From Pantoea sp. GD03673 (GTDB taxonomy: Bacteria > Pseudomonadota > Gammaproteobacteria > Enterobacterales > Enterobacteriaceae), in contig NZ_JAOCKJ010000011.1 in the NCBI RefSeq assembly GCF_029844725.1, positions 1-64,000 of the forward strand: DNA of 64,000 nucleotides, given 5' to 3'. Positions 44,201-53,122 of this stretch are shown piece after piece. A program made the position numbers and the translations under genes. Below the pieces are notes generated by a model. That model saw nothing but the letters and a program-made list of their open reading frames with translations, did no database searches and was not told where the DNA came from. Position 1 is the first letter of the stretch; every line of letters begins with the position of its first letter.

Positions 44201-44710
44201 TTACTGGTTACTGCTGGTACTACTCACTGCCTGCAGCGATGACGCTGACTGCAAATTCGAAAACTGTCGCAGCTCATTAAGTCGCCGCTGATAATTCTTC
44301 TGTAACGTGGCCTGCTGGTCCGGCGTTAGCAGTTGAAACATTTGATTCTGTACGCGCGCCATCTCAACCTGCTGTTCAACCTGAACTCTGGCGATGACTT
44401 CCGCCTTAGCGCGGATGGCCGCTTCGTTAAACTGGTCTGCAGTCACTAACTCATGTAATGCTGCAATATCGTCAATATGAACGACCGGGCGCTCATGCCG
44501 GGCCTGTTGCATCAGGTCTCGCATCTGCTGACGTTGCTCTTCAGTCAGCTCGATACCGTCGAACATGTGGCTTTGCGGATTTTGCGTCATACTGCCTGTC
44601 GGCAATCCGCCATGATGCATCTCGTCAATCGTCGTCGCATCTTTAGCACCTGCGGTGGCGGCACTCAGAGCCATCGCTGAGGCAAGGACGACGGCGGTTA
44701 ATTTGCGCAT
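44201..44710 (-). CDS. cpxP: Periplasmic Cpx chaperone/repressor CpxP
   Basis: Inhibits the CpxA sensor and helps degrade misfolded envelope proteins by DegP. The 169 residues have a signal peptide (to about residue 22, AGA) and the two LTxxQ motifs typical of the Spy/CpxP family (LTEEQRQQMRDLMQQARHE and LTPDQQATL). The C-terminus is Ser/Gln-rich, as in E. coli. Divergent from cpxRA with a perfect CpxR box between. The 3' UTR carries CpxQ. Confidence 0.95.
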   Translation of the reverse strand: MRKLTAVVLASAMALSAATAGAKDATTIDEMHHGGLPTGSMTQNPQSHMFDGIELTEEQRQQMRDLMQQARHERPVVHIDDIAALHELVTADQFNEAAIRAKAEVIARVQVEQQVEMARVQNQMFQLLTPDQQATLQKNYQRRLNELRQFSNLQSASSLQAVSSTSSNQ

Positions 44711-44789
44711 CGTGTACTCCGGTTCGTTCCGTTTTGCGATTCAACGAGAGCCAGTGTACGGCGACAGCTGCAAACATCCGTCAGGGGGT

Positions 44790-44804
44790 GTAAAACTACG
44801 TAAA
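44790..44804. promoter_or_regulatory. CpxR box between cpxP and cpxR
   Basis: Perfect GTAAA-N5-GTAAA tandem (44790-44794 and 44800-44804). It lies 80 bp upstream of cpxP and 55 bp upstream of cpxR. Phospho-CpxR should activate cpxP and autoregulate cpxRA here. Confidence 0.93.
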
Positions 44805-44858
44805 GCGATAGATAGGTGCGCCAGGAACACGGTATTTTGCCTTCGGAGGGCTACAAAA

Positions 44859-45557
44859 ATGAATAAAATCCTGTTGGTAGATGACGACCGCGAATTAACT
44901 TCGCTTTTAAAAGAACTGTTAGAAATGGAAGGGTTTGAAGTGGTAGTCGCCAGCGATGGTGAACAAGCGCTGAACCTGCTCGATAACTCTATTGATCTGC
45001 TTTTACTGGATGTCATGATGCCGAAGAAAAACGGCATCGACACCCTTAAAGAACTGCGTCAGCAACATCAAACCCCTGTCATCATGCTGACAGCGCGCGG
45101 CAGCGAGCTGGATCGCGTCCTGGGCCTCGAACTGGGTGCAGATGACTATTTGCCTAAGCCGTTTAACGATCGCGAACTGGTGGCGCGTATCCGCGCGATT
45201 CTGCGACGCTCAAACTGGAGTGAACAGCAGCAGCAGCATGACAACAGCTCGCCGACGCTGGAAGTGGACTGCCTGCGTCTGAATCCAGGCCGTCAGGAAG
45301 CCAGTTTCGATGATGTCACGCTGGATCTCACCGGCACGGAGTTCACCCTGCTTTATCTGCTGGCGCAGCATCTGGGCCAGGTGGTTTCGCGTGAACATCT
45401 GAGTCAGGAGGTGCTGGGCAAGCGTCTGACGCCATTTGACCGCGCCATCGATATGCATATCTCCAATCTGCGTCGCAAGCTGCCTGAACGCCGTGACGGC
45501 CACCCGTGGTTTAAAACCTTACGTGGCCGCGGCTACCTGATGGTTTCAGCATCATGA
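44859..45557 (+). CDS. cpxR: Envelope stress response regulator CpxR
   Basis: OmpR-family regulator of the Cpx response. The 232 residues equal E. coli. The receiver domain has the acidic pocket (VDDD), the phospho-acceptor Asp51 (LLLLDVMMPKKNG) and Lys in LPKPF. The C-terminal winged-helix ends FKTLRGRGYLM. CGGAGGG precedes the ATG at 44859; the frame is open upstream into the cpxP promoter but is not coding. The stop overlaps the cpxA start by 4 bp. Confidence 0.98.
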   Translation: MNKILLVDDDRELTSLLKELLEMEGFEVVVASDGEQALNLLDNSIDLLLLDVMMPKKNGIDTLKELRQQHQTPVIMLTARGSELDRVLGLELGADDYLPKPFNDRELVARIRAILRRSNWSEQQQQHDNSSPTLEVDCLRLNPGRQEASFDDVTLDLTGTEFTLLYLLAQHLGQVVSREHLSQEVLGKRLTPFDRAIDMHISNLRRKLPERRDGHPWFKTLRGRGYLMVSAS

Positions 45558-46933
45558 TTGGAAGCCTGACCACCCGTATCTTCGCCATCTTCTGGTTAAC
45601 CCTGGCGCTGGTGTTGATGCTGGTGCTAATGGTGCCCAAGCTCGATTCACGACAGATGACCTCGCTGCTGGAAAGTGAACAGCGGCAGGGCATCATGATT
45701 GAGCAACACGTCGAAGCCGAGCTGTCACAGGATCCCCCTAACGATCTGATGTGGTGGCGTCGTCTGTTTCGTGCTGTAGAAAAGTGGGCACCGCCGGGTC
45801 AGCGGCTGCTGTTAGTGACCAGTGAAGGTCGGGTAATCGGCGCACAGCATAACGAAATGCAGGTTATCCGCAATTTTATCGGCCAGTCTGACAATGCCGA
45901 TCATCCGCAGAAGAAGAAATATGGTCGTGTTGAGCTGGTAGGGCCTTTTGCCGTTCGGGATGGCGAAGATAACTACCAGCTTTATATGATCCGTCCCGCC
46001 AACAGTTCCCAGCTCGATTTTGTGAATCTGCTGTTTGACCGTCCGTTACTGCTGCTTATCGTCACCATGCTCATCAGTTCACCGCTGCTGCTGTGGCTCG
46101 CATGGAGTCTGGCGCGTCCGGCGCGTAAGCTGAAATATGCCGCTGACGAAGTGGCGAGCGGAAACCTGCGTCAGCACCCGGAACTGGAGTCAGGCCCACA
46201 GGAGTTTCTGGCGGCGGGTTCCAGCTTTAACCAGATGGTAAGTGCGCTGGAGCGGATGATGACCGGTCAGCAACGTCTGTTATCGGATATCAGCCATGAG
46301 CTGCGCACCCCGCTTACCCGGCTGCAACTGGCTACCGCGCTGCTGCGTCGGCGTCAGGGCGAAGGGAAAGAGCTGGAGCGGATCGAGATGGAAGCACAGC
46401 GCCTTGATGGCATGATTAACGATCTGCTGGTCCTGTCACGTACCCAGCATAAAAATGCGCTGGTCAGCGAGGCGATGAAGGCGAATCAGTTGTGGAATGG
46501 GGTACTGGAAGATGCCCGTTTCGAAGCGGAGCAGATGGGTAAGAAGATGGATATCCCCTACCCACCCGGCCCGTGGCCGCTTTACGGCAACCCTCATGCG
46601 CTGGAAAGTGCGCTGGAAAATATCGTTCGCAATGCGCTGCGCTATTCACACACCCACATCAGCGTCAGTTTCTCAGTCGATATTTCCGGTATCACGGTCC
46701 ACGTTGATGATGACGGTCCTGGCGTAAGTCCCGAAGATCGTGAACAGATTTTCCGTCCCTTCTACCGCACCGATGAAGCGCGCGATCGCGAGTCAGGCGG
46801 CACCGGTCTGGGTCTGGCCATTGTCGAAACCGCAGTGCAGCAGCATCGCGGCTGGGTTAAAGCCGATGACAGCCCGCTGGGCGGTCTTCGTCTGACGCTC
46901 TGGTTACCGCTCTACTCCTCCGGTCGTCAATAA
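45554..46933 (+). CDS. cpxA: Envelope stress sensor kinase CpxA
   Basis: Membrane histidine kinase/phosphatase for CpxR. The 459 residues show two membrane segments (about 8-28 and 164-185) flanking a periplasmic sensor domain, then HAMP, the phospho-acceptor His248 in [10 protein letters not shown], and the ATPase N, G1 and G2 boxes ([25 protein letters not shown]). Translationally coupled to cpxR by ATGA. It is followed by trmL, whereas in E. coli the flanking genes differ. Confidence 0.97.
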   Translation: MIGSLTTRIFAIFWLTLALVLMLVLMVPKLDSRQMTSLLESEQRQGIMIEQHVEAELSQDPPNDLMWWRRLFRAVEKWAPPGQRLLLVTSEGRVIGAQHNEMQVIRNFIGQSDNADHPQKKKYGRVELVGPFAVRDGEDNYQLYMIRPANSSQLDFVNLLFDRPLLLLIVTMLISSPLLLWLAWSLARPARKLKYAADEVASGNLRQHPELESGPQEFLAAGSSFNQMVSALERMMTGQQRLLSDISHELRTPLTRLQLATALLRRRQGEGKELERIEMEAQRLDGMINDLLVLSRTQHKNALVSEAMKANQLWNGVLEDARFEAEQMGKKMDIPYPPGPWPLYGNPHALESALENIVRNALRYSHTHISVSFSVDISGITVHVDDDGPGVSPEDREQIFRPFYRTDEARDRESGGTGLGLAIVETAVQQHRGWVKADDSPLGGLRLTLWLPLYSSGRQ

Positions 46934-46968
46934 TTTGCTATGCTTCGGCCCCTGTCATCGGGGGCCTT

Positions 46969-47442
46969 ATGCTTAACATTGTCTTGTTTGAACCAGAAAT
47001 TCCGCCGAATACCGGCAATATCATCCGTCTGTGCGCCAATACGGGCTTCCAGCTCCATCTGATTCAGCCGCTCGGCTTCGCCTGGGATGACAAACGCTTA
47101 CGTCGCGCCGGGCTGGATTACCACGAATTCACGGCCATAAAATTTCACGCTGACTATCAGGCGTTTATTGCCGCAGAGTCGCCTGAACGTCTGTTTGCGC
47201 TGACGACCAAAGGTACACCCGCACACAGTGCCGTCGCGTATCAGGCTGGCGATTATCTGCTGTTTGGACCCGAGAGCCGCGGACTGCCAGCGGAGATTCT
47301 GGCGGCATTACCGGCTCAGCAGAAAATCCGCATCCCGATGAGAGCGGAGAGCCGCAGTATGAATTTATCGAATGCCGTCTCGGTGGTGGTCTATGAAGCG
47401 TGGCGCCAGCTGGATTATGCCGGCGCGCTGATTAAGGACTAG
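46969..47442 (+). CDS. trmL: tRNA (cytidine/uridine-2'-O)-methyltransferase TrmL
   Basis: SPOUT methyltransferase acting on the wobble base 34 of tRNA-Leu species. The 157 residues equal E. coli. Motifs are [20 protein letters not shown] at the start, [11 protein letters not shown] and the knot region [22 protein letters not shown]. Converges with cysE by a 4-bp overlap, without an intervening terminator. Confidence 0.97.
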   Translation: MLNIVLFEPEIPPNTGNIIRLCANTGFQLHLIQPLGFAWDDKRLRRAGLDYHEFTAIKFHADYQAFIAAESPERLFALTTKGTPAHSAVAYQAGDYLLFGPESRGLPAEILAALPAQQKIRIPMRAESRSMNLSNAVSVVVYEAWRQLDYAGALIKD

Positions 47443-48260
47443 ATGCCGTCGCCAAACTGAAAACCGGCCAGGCTGCCATTGAAGTGCTGATCCATATCCA
47501 TCGACGGCTTCTCGCTGCCTGGTTTACCGACGATACGCGCAGGTACGCCTGCCGCCGTAGTGTGCGGCGGTACGGGCTGTAGCACCACCGAACCTGCGCC
47601 GATTTTCGCCCCCCTGCCGACTTCAATATTGCCCAGCACTTTCGCACCGGCACCGATCATCACCCCTTCACGGATTTTCGGATGACGGTCGCCGCTGGTT
47701 TTGCCGGTCCCCCCCAGCGTCACCGATTGCAGGATCGAGACATCATTCTCAACCACGGCGGTTTCACCAATCACAATGCCTGTAGCATGGTCGAGCATAA
47801 TGCCGTGGCCTATGTTCGCGGCGGGATGAATATCGACCGCAAAGGAGACAGAGATTTCATTTTGCAGATAAACCGCCAGCGCGCGTCGGCCTTCATTCCA
47901 CAGCCAGTGACCAATACGGTAGGCCTGTAAGGCGTGAAAACCTTTGAGATAGAGCAGCGGCGTGGAGTATTTATCGACCGCCGGGTCGCGCTGACGCACC
48001 GCCTGAATATCGTAAGCCGCTGACATGATCATCGACGGATCTTCACGGTAGGCTTCTTCAACGATTTCACGAATGGCGATGGCAGGCATAATCGGGTTAG
48101 CCAGTTTGTTGGCCAGCATATAGCTCAGTGCGCTACCGAGATTTTCATGCTTCAGCAATGTCGCGTGGAAGAAGCTGGCCAGCATCGGCTCACAATCAGC
48201 CAGGGCACGCGCTTCTGCTTTGATATTATTCCAGACCAGTTCTAACTCATCAGACGACAT
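47439..48260 (-). CDS. cysE: Serine acetyltransferase CysE
   Basis: First step of cysteine synthesis, making O-acetylserine. The 273 residues equal E. coli. An N-terminal helical domain (about 1-140) is followed by the left-handed beta-helix with hexapeptide repeats ([18 protein letters not shown], then [14 protein letters not shown]), with the catalytic His/Asp pair in that segment and GDRHPKI. Feedback inhibition by cysteine is known for the family. It ends with a distinct C-terminal tail that binds CysK in E. coli. Confidence 0.97.
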   Translation of the reverse strand: MSSDELELVWNNIKAEARALADCEPMLASFFHATLLKHENLGSALSYMLANKLANPIMPAIAIREIVEEAYREDPSMIMSAAYDIQAVRQRDPAVDKYSTPLLYLKGFHALQAYRIGHWLWNEGRRALAVYLQNEISVSFAVDIHPAANIGHGIMLDHATGIVIGETAVVENDVSILQSVTLGGTGKTSGDRHPKIREGVMIGAGAKVLGNIEVGRGAKIGAGSVVLQPVPPHTTAAGVPARIVGKPGSEKPSMDMDQHFNGSLAGFQFGDGI

Positions 48261-48277
48261 TGCTGTTTTCTCCCGAT

Positions 48278-48301
48278 AAAAAAAGCGCCTGAATGGGCGC
48301 T
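48278..48301 (-). terminator. Terminator between gpsA and cysE
   Basis: On the minus strand AGCGCC/GGCGCT with a 6-nt loop is followed by seven T residues. It lies between the gpsA stop and the cysE start, so cysE needs its own promoter or read-through. Confidence 0.85.
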
Positions 48302-48328
48302 GCAGGTGATGATGCTACGCGTCCTGCG

Positions 48329-49345
48329 TTAGCTGATGCTGTTTTCGTCCTTCCTTGTTCGTCCCAGCAGGCTCAATGCTGCATCTCTCGCCGGTTTTTC
48401 GCAATACAACACCTGATAAATCTGTTCGGTTATCGGCATTTCGACACCAAAGCGTGCAGCCAACGCTTTGACTTCTTTGGTGTTTCTGTAGCCTTCTACA
48501 ACTTGTCCGATAATGCGTTGCGCGCTATCTACATCCTCGCCCTGGCCCAGCATCATGCCAAAACGGCGGTTACGCGACTGATTATCGGTACAGGTCAGCA
48601 CTAAATCGCCCAGACCCGCCATGCCCATAAAGGTGGTGGGATCGGCACCCAGTGCTGCGCCCAGCCGGCTCATTTCAGCCAGACCACGGGTGATCAGTGC
48701 GGTTCGCGCGTTCGCGCCAAAACCAATTCCGTCGGACATGCCCGCACCGATAGCGATCACGTTTTTTACTGCGCCGCCCAGCTGTACGCCGATGAAATCA
48801 GGATTGTTATAAACGCGGAAGCTTTTACCGCAGTGCAGCTTTTGCTGCAGGTCATCAGCAAACTGCGCATCCGTTGCGGCCAGCGCGATGGCCGTCGGTA
48901 ATCCTGCCGCCAGCTCTTTCGCAAAGGTCGGTCCGGAGATCACCGCCAGCGGAATGGCTTCGCCCACGATTTCACGTGCCACATCCTGCAGCAGACGGCC
49001 CGTCTCTTTTTCCAGCCCTTTGGTCGCCCAGACAATACGCGAGTCTGGCCGCAGATGAGGTTTTATCTGCTGCAACACATCGCCGAACACATGACTCGGC
49101 ACCACGATTAATAGATCGCGGCTGGCGGCAATGGTTTTGGTCAGATCAGGCTCAAGTGAGAGGTTATCGGGGAATGGTACATCGGGCAGGAAAGCAGTGT
49201 TGCAGCGGTCAGTCTGAAGTTGCGCCAGATGCATCGGGTTATGTCCCCACAACAGCACCGGGTGGCCGTTACGGGCCAGCGTAATCGCCAAAGCGGTGCC
49301 GTAGGAACCGGCACCGATGACGCTAATCGAAGCGTGAGTTGTCAT
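48329..49345 (-). CDS. gpsA: Glycerol-3-phosphate dehydrogenase [NAD(P)+] GpsA
   Basis: Makes sn-glycerol 3-phosphate from dihydroxyacetone phosphate for phospholipids. The 338 residues begin with the dinucleotide motif [12 protein letters not shown] and carry the catalytic-Lys motif [13 protein letters not shown] and SRNRRFG. The start codon overlaps the last base of the secB stop, so the secB-gpsA pair is translationally linked. Downstream is a terminator before cysE. Confidence 0.97.
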   Translation of the reverse strand: MTTHASISVIGAGSYGTALAITLARNGHPVLLWGHNPMHLAQLQTDRCNTAFLPDVPFPDNLSLEPDLTKTIAASRDLLIVVPSHVFGDVLQQIKPHLRPDSRIVWATKGLEKETGRLLQDVAREIVGEAIPLAVISGPTFAKELAAGLPTAIALAATDAQFADDLQQKLHCGKSFRVYNNPDFIGVQLGGAVKNVIAIGAGMSDGIGFGANARTALITRGLAEMSRLGAALGADPTTFMGMAGLGDLVLTCTDNQSRNRRFGMMLGQGEDVDSAQRIIGQVVEGYRNTKEVKALAARFGVEMPITEQIYQVLYCEKPARDAALSLLGRTRKDENSIS

Positions 49346-49815
49346 CAGGCATCCTGATGTTGTTCAGCACCTTCTTCACCTTGCTGCTGCTGCAGGTAGT
49401 TCATGAACAGCGCATCAAAGTTAACCGGTGCCAGGTTCAGCTGCGGGAAGGTACCACGGGATACCAGGCTGGTAATGCATTCGCGTGCGTACGGGAACAG
49501 GATGTTCGGGCAGTATGCACCCAGGCAATGTGCCATCTGCGTTCCTTCGATACCGCTGATGGTGAAGATACCGGCCTGCTGAACTTCACACAGGAAAGCC
49601 GTCTCTTCGCCCACAGTTGCGGTTACAGTCACACGAAGTACCACTTCGTAAACTTCGTCAGCCAGCTGAGAAGATGCAGTATCCAGGTCCAGCTTAACGT
49701 CCGGTTCCCACTCTTTCTGGAAAACCTGCGGGGCATTTGGCGCTTCAAAAGAGATATCTTTGGTGAATACGCGCTGAATCTGGAACTGCATTTCGTTGGT
49801 GTTGTGTTCTGACAT
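49345..49815 (-). CDS. secB: Protein-export chaperone SecB
   Basis: Tetrameric cytoplasmic chaperone that hands unfolded precursors to SecA. The 156 residues (E. coli 155) keep [18 protein letters not shown], the acidic [10 protein letters not shown] and the [18 protein letters not shown] core. The C-terminal zinc-lacking acidic tail ends EQHQDA. Gene order yibN-grxC-secB-gpsA-cysE is as in E. coli. Confidence 0.98.
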   Translation of the reverse strand: MSEHNTNEMQFQIQRVFTKDISFEAPNAPQVFQKEWEPDVKLDLDTASSQLADEVYEVVLRVTVTATVGEETAFLCEVQQAGIFTISGIEGTQMAHCLGAYCPNILFPYARECITSLVSRGTFPQLNLAPVNFDALFMNYLQQQQGEEGAEQHQDA

Positions 49816-49853
49816 GTGACCAAATCCTATATATGAGGTTGTCCGGCGTAAAA

Positions 49854-50108
49854 TTACGCCTGCAGTAAGGGATCTAAACCTTCGCGATTATCGAGCGCGA
49901 ATAAGTCATCGCAGCCGCCAATGTGCTGCGCATCAATAAAAATCTGAGGCACGGTGGTACGGCCGCTACGCTTGATCATCTCTTCGCGTTTCGCCATATC
50001 GCCATCAATCGGGATTTCCTGAAACGAGACGCCTTTTTGCGTTAACAGCGCCTTCGCACGATGGCAGTAAGGACAGGTGGCCTTGGTGTACATTTCAACA
50101 TTTGCCAT
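49854..50108 (-). CDS. grxC: Glutaredoxin 3 GrxC
   Basis: Small dithiol glutaredoxin reducing protein disulfides with glutathione. From the ATG at 50108 there are 84 residues (E. coli 83), with the CPYC active site at about 11-14, the TVPQIF glutathione-binding loop and the GGCDDL motif. Three open codons upstream are not conserved. Lies between yibN and secB. Confidence 0.96.
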   Translation of the reverse strand: MANVEMYTKATCPYCHRAKALLTQKGVSFQEIPIDGDMAKREEMIKRSGRTTVPQIFIDAQHIGGCDDLFALDNREGLDPLLQA

Positions 50109-50127
50109 GATCAGCACCTCTGTAAGA

Positions 50128-50559
50128 TTATTTACCGCGAACTAACGGCAGATTTTCACCGCTCCAGCCACTGATACCCTCTTTCAGCACTGAAACCTGC
50201 TCAAAACCGGCAGCGCTGAGATGTGCAGCAGAATCACCTGCGCTTTGTCCGGTTGCACATACCACAATTATGGGCTGCGCTTTATGCTTTGCCAGTTCGT
50301 CGATGTTGCCTTTTTTAATCTCAGCGGCTGCCACATTCAGCGCACCTGAAATATGCCCTCTGCGGAAATCGTCGCGCGAACGCACGTCTACTACTACCGC
50401 GTCCTCTTTATTAATCAGGCGGGTTGCTTCACCGCGGCTGATCGTTTTTACCTTAGAGAACATTCCTTTAACGGTAGTCACAATCACCATAACGAGTAAA
50501 ACAACCCATGCCAGACTCAGGATGGGGTGATTGCTTGCAAACTGCATAATTTCTTGCAT
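50128..50559 (-). CDS. yibN: Membrane-anchored rhodanese-like protein YibN
   Basis: A single N-terminal membrane helix (about 13-31) is followed by a rhodanese domain ([22 protein letters not shown]) with the active-site Cys in VVCATGQSA. The 143 residues match E. coli YibN. The precise substrate is unknown; sulfur transfer is inferred from the domain. First gene of the yibN-grxC-secB-gpsA group. The next E. coli gene upstream, gpmM, is absent here. Confidence 0.93.
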   Translation of the reverse strand: MQEIMQFASNHPILSLAWVVLLVMVIVTTVKGMFSKVKTISRGEATRLINKEDAVVVDVRSRDDFRRGHISGALNVAAAEIKKGNIDELAKHKAQPIIVVCATGQSAGDSAAHLSAAGFEQVSVLKEGISGWSGENLPLVRGK

Positions 50560-50811
50560 GAGGGGTAACGACTCCAGACCGGGCTAATAAGCTAAAACAA
50601 GGGTTCTGAGTATACCTGCGCCACTTCGCATGTACAGATGCTATGCGGCCAGAGTATCGATTTGTGCTTCATTTTCCAAAAAAAGTGGCTGAATAGCAAA
50701 AATGGCGTAAGGCTTAATCCATGTCATCCCGAAAGTGGACATAACTGGAAAAGGAAATGCCCGCTGGGAGCACTGGTAAGCGGCGGTTCATCGTGGAATA
50801 ATCATTGGCCT

Positions 50812-52113
50812 ATGAAGGGAAAAACAACCGTTTCGCACACAAGGACCCGTCCCAACGGCGATAACCTGCCGTTGTTCACACACCTGTCCAGCTTCTCCCT
50901 TAGCCTGCTTTGTGCGGGAGCACTGTTGTTGCCTGCCGCTGTCCACAGCGCAGAGGACAGCAAATCTCAGTTGCAATCCATTCAGCAAAACATTGCTGAA
51001 AAAGAGAAAAGTGTTAAAGCGCAAAAGCTGCAGCGCAGCAAACTATTGGATCAGTTACAGAGCCAGGAAAAGATCATTGCGCAGGCGAGCCGTCAGCTGC
51101 GTGACACCCGCAATAGCCTCACCGCCCTGAATGACGAAATCAAACAGCTCGCCACCTCCATCGCCCGTCTTGAGAAACAGCAAACCCAGCAGGAAAGCCT
51201 GCTTTCTGAGCAACTTGATGCGGCATTTCGTCAGGGCCAGCACAGCGGCGTACAGCTTTTGATGGGCGGTGAAGAGAGCCAGCGCAGTGAGCGTATTCTG
51301 GCCTATTTCGGCTATCTGAATGCTGCCCGTCAGAAAAGTATCGAATCGCTGCAAAAGACGCGTCAGGATTTAGATCAGCAACGCGCCACGCTGGAGCAGA
51401 AGCAACAGCAGCAGAAAGGCTTATTAGCCCAGCAACAGGGCCAGCAGCAGAAGCTGCAACAGGCGAGCGATGCGCGCAAAAAGACCCTGACGTCACTGGA
51501 AAGTGCCCTGGAAAAGGATCAGGCCGATCTGGTCGAGATGCGTCAGAACGAAAGCCGTCTGCAGGATAAGATCGCCCGGGCGGAACGCGAGGCGCGTGAA
51601 CGCGCAGCCCGTGAAGCGCGGGAAGCAGAAAAAGTGCGTCAGCGCCAGGCACAGGCGAAAGCCAAAGGATCCAGTTATCAACCGACCCAGAGCGAACGCG
51701 AGCTGGTAGCCCGCACCGGGGGGCTGGGCCGCGCGGGCGGACAGGCGTTGTGGCCTGTTCGCGGACGCATCGAACATCGCTTTGGCGAACAGCTGCAGGG
51801 TGAACTGCGCTGGAAAGGACTGGTGATTGATGCGCGGGAAGGCACCGAGGTGAAAGCTATCGCCGATGGTCGTGTGCTGATGGCCGACTGGTTACAGGGC
51901 TACGGTCTGGTGGTGGTGCTGGAACATGGTAAAGGCGATATGAGTTTGTATGGCTACAACCAGAGTGCGCTGGTGAGCGTGGGTACGCAGGTGAAAGCAG
52001 GACAACCTATTGCACTGGTCGGCACCAGTGGTGGCCGTGGTACCCCGTCGCTCTATTTTGAAATCCGACGTCAGGGCCAGGCCGTCAATCCACTCCCGTG
52101 GTTAGGAAGATAA
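50812..52113 (+). CDS. envC: Murein hydrolase activator EnvC
   Basis: Periplasmic activator of AmiA and AmiB at the septum, recruited by FtsEX. With the start at 50812 there are 433 residues. A signal peptide ends near HSA (about 46). A long coiled coil (about 47-290, repeatedly Gln/Lys/Glu-rich) is followed by a C-terminal LytM domain (GELRWKGLVIDAREGTEV, then FEIRRQGQAVNPLPWLGR). The LytM zinc ligands are degenerate as in E. coli. The open frame begins 58 codons earlier, but only the chosen Met gives a signal peptide. The exact N-terminus is uncertain. Confidence 0.93.
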   Translation: MKGKTTVSHTRTRPNGDNLPLFTHLSSFSLSLLCAGALLLPAAVHSAEDSKSQLQSIQQNIAEKEKSVKAQKLQRSKLLDQLQSQEKIIAQASRQLRDTRNSLTALNDEIKQLATSIARLEKQQTQQESLLSEQLDAAFRQGQHSGVQLLMGGEESQRSERILAYFGYLNAARQKSIESLQKTRQDLDQQRATLEQKQQQQKGLLAQQQGQQQKLQQASDARKKTLTSLESALEKDQADLVEMRQNESRLQDKIARAEREARERAAREAREAEKVRQRQAQAKAKGSSYQPTQSERELVARTGGLGRAGGQALWPVRGRIEHRFGEQLQGELRWKGLVIDAREGTEVKAIADGRVLMADWLQGYGLVVVLEHGKGDMSLYGYNQSALVSVGTQVKAGQPIALVGTSGGRGTPSLYFEIRRQGQAVNPLPWLGR

Positions 52114-52115
52114 GT

Positions 52116-53018
52116 TTGCTGCAACGTCGAAAAATCCCCGTTCTGTTAAGCGCCCTGCTGTTCAGCTTCGCTGCACAGGCGGGCAAACTGGCCATTGTTA
52201 TTGATGACGTCGGCTATCGACCTGCCGAAGAGAATAAGGTTCTGCAGATGCCGCAGGCTATTTCTGTGGCAGTGCTGCCCAACGCGCCCCATGCCCGTGA
52301 AATGGCGACCAAAGCGCATCAGAGCGGTCACGAAGTGCTGATTCATCTGCCGATGGCACCGCTGAGCAAACAGCCGCTGGAAAAAGATACCTTAACGCCA
52401 GAGATGAGCAGCGAAGAGGTCACCCGCATCATGCGCAATGCGGTTAACAACGTGCCTTATGCCGTTGGTCTGAACAACCATATGGGCAGCAGGATGACGT
52501 CGAGTCTGCCCGGCATGCAGAAGGTGATGCAGGCGCTGAACCACTACAATCTCTACTTTCTGGATAGCATGACCATTGCCAGCAGTCAGGCAGTTCCTGC
52601 CGCACAGGGTACCCAGGTCAAAGTATTAAAACGCCGGGTCTTTCTTGATGACAGCCAGGATAGTAACGCCATCCGCCAGCAGTTCAGCCGGGCGGTAAAA
52701 CTGGCGCAGCGCGACGGTTATGCCATTGCCATTGGTCACCCCCACCCGACGACCGTGCGGGTCCTGCAGCAGATGTTACCCACACTGCCCGCCGACATTA
52801 CGCTGGTTCGCCCGAGTCAGCTGCTGAACGAAACACTCCGCAGCGGCTCACAGATACCTGTTACTCCGGCAAAACCAGCGAAACCACGCTTCCAGCCTGC
52901 CGGCCTGTGTAAACCGAAACAGCCGCTGGCACCGATTCCGGCGACCAAAGCCTTAGTGGTCATTGCCGAAAGCGTGAATAACAGCCCGCTGTTTAACACG
53001 CTGAAAAAACTGTTCTGA
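52116..53018 (+). CDS. yibQ: Divergent polysaccharide deacetylase family protein YibQ
   Basis: Secreted protein of the divergent polysaccharide deacetylase family; activity is unproven. Start is TTG at 52116, aligning with the E. coli MLQRR start, 8 nt after AGGA and 2 bp after the envC stop. A longer GTG start would overlap envC. About 300 residues, with a signal peptide ending AQAG, the KLAIVIDDVGYRP motif, HLPMAPLSKQPLEKDTLTPEM, VGLNNHMGSRMT and AIGHPHPTT. Operon with envC. Confidence 0.92.
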   Translation: MLQRRKIPVLLSALLFSFAAQAGKLAIVIDDVGYRPAEENKVLQMPQAISVAVLPNAPHAREMATKAHQSGHEVLIHLPMAPLSKQPLEKDTLTPEMSSEEVTRIMRNAVNNVPYAVGLNNHMGSRMTSSLPGMQKVMQALNHYNLYFLDSMTIASSQAVPAAQGTQVKVLKRRVFLDDSQDSNAIRQQFSRAVKLAQRDGYAIAIGHPHPTTVRVLQQMLPTLPADITLVRPSQLLNETLRSGSQIPVTPAKPAKPRFQPAGLCKPKQPLAPIPATKALVVIAESVNNSPLFNTLKKLF

Positions 53019-53025
53019 ATTTGCC

Positions 53026-53056
53026 ATGAATGCTAAGTCACCGGCTTAGCATTCAT
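53026..53056. other. Perfect 12-bp hairpin between yibQ and the GT4 gene
   Basis: ATGAATGCTAAG/CTTAGCATTCAT stem with a 7-nt loop (TCACCGG). It lies 8 bp after the yibQ stop. No T run follows on the plus strand (TTATATG) and only weak T content on the minus strand, so it is either a weak terminator or a 3'-end stabiliser. Confidence 0.7.
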
Positions 53057-53122
53057 TTATATGCAGAAATTACTATAATCCTGGGTCGGGTGATAACGGG
53101 CTGTGCGGGAACAGTAATAGGG

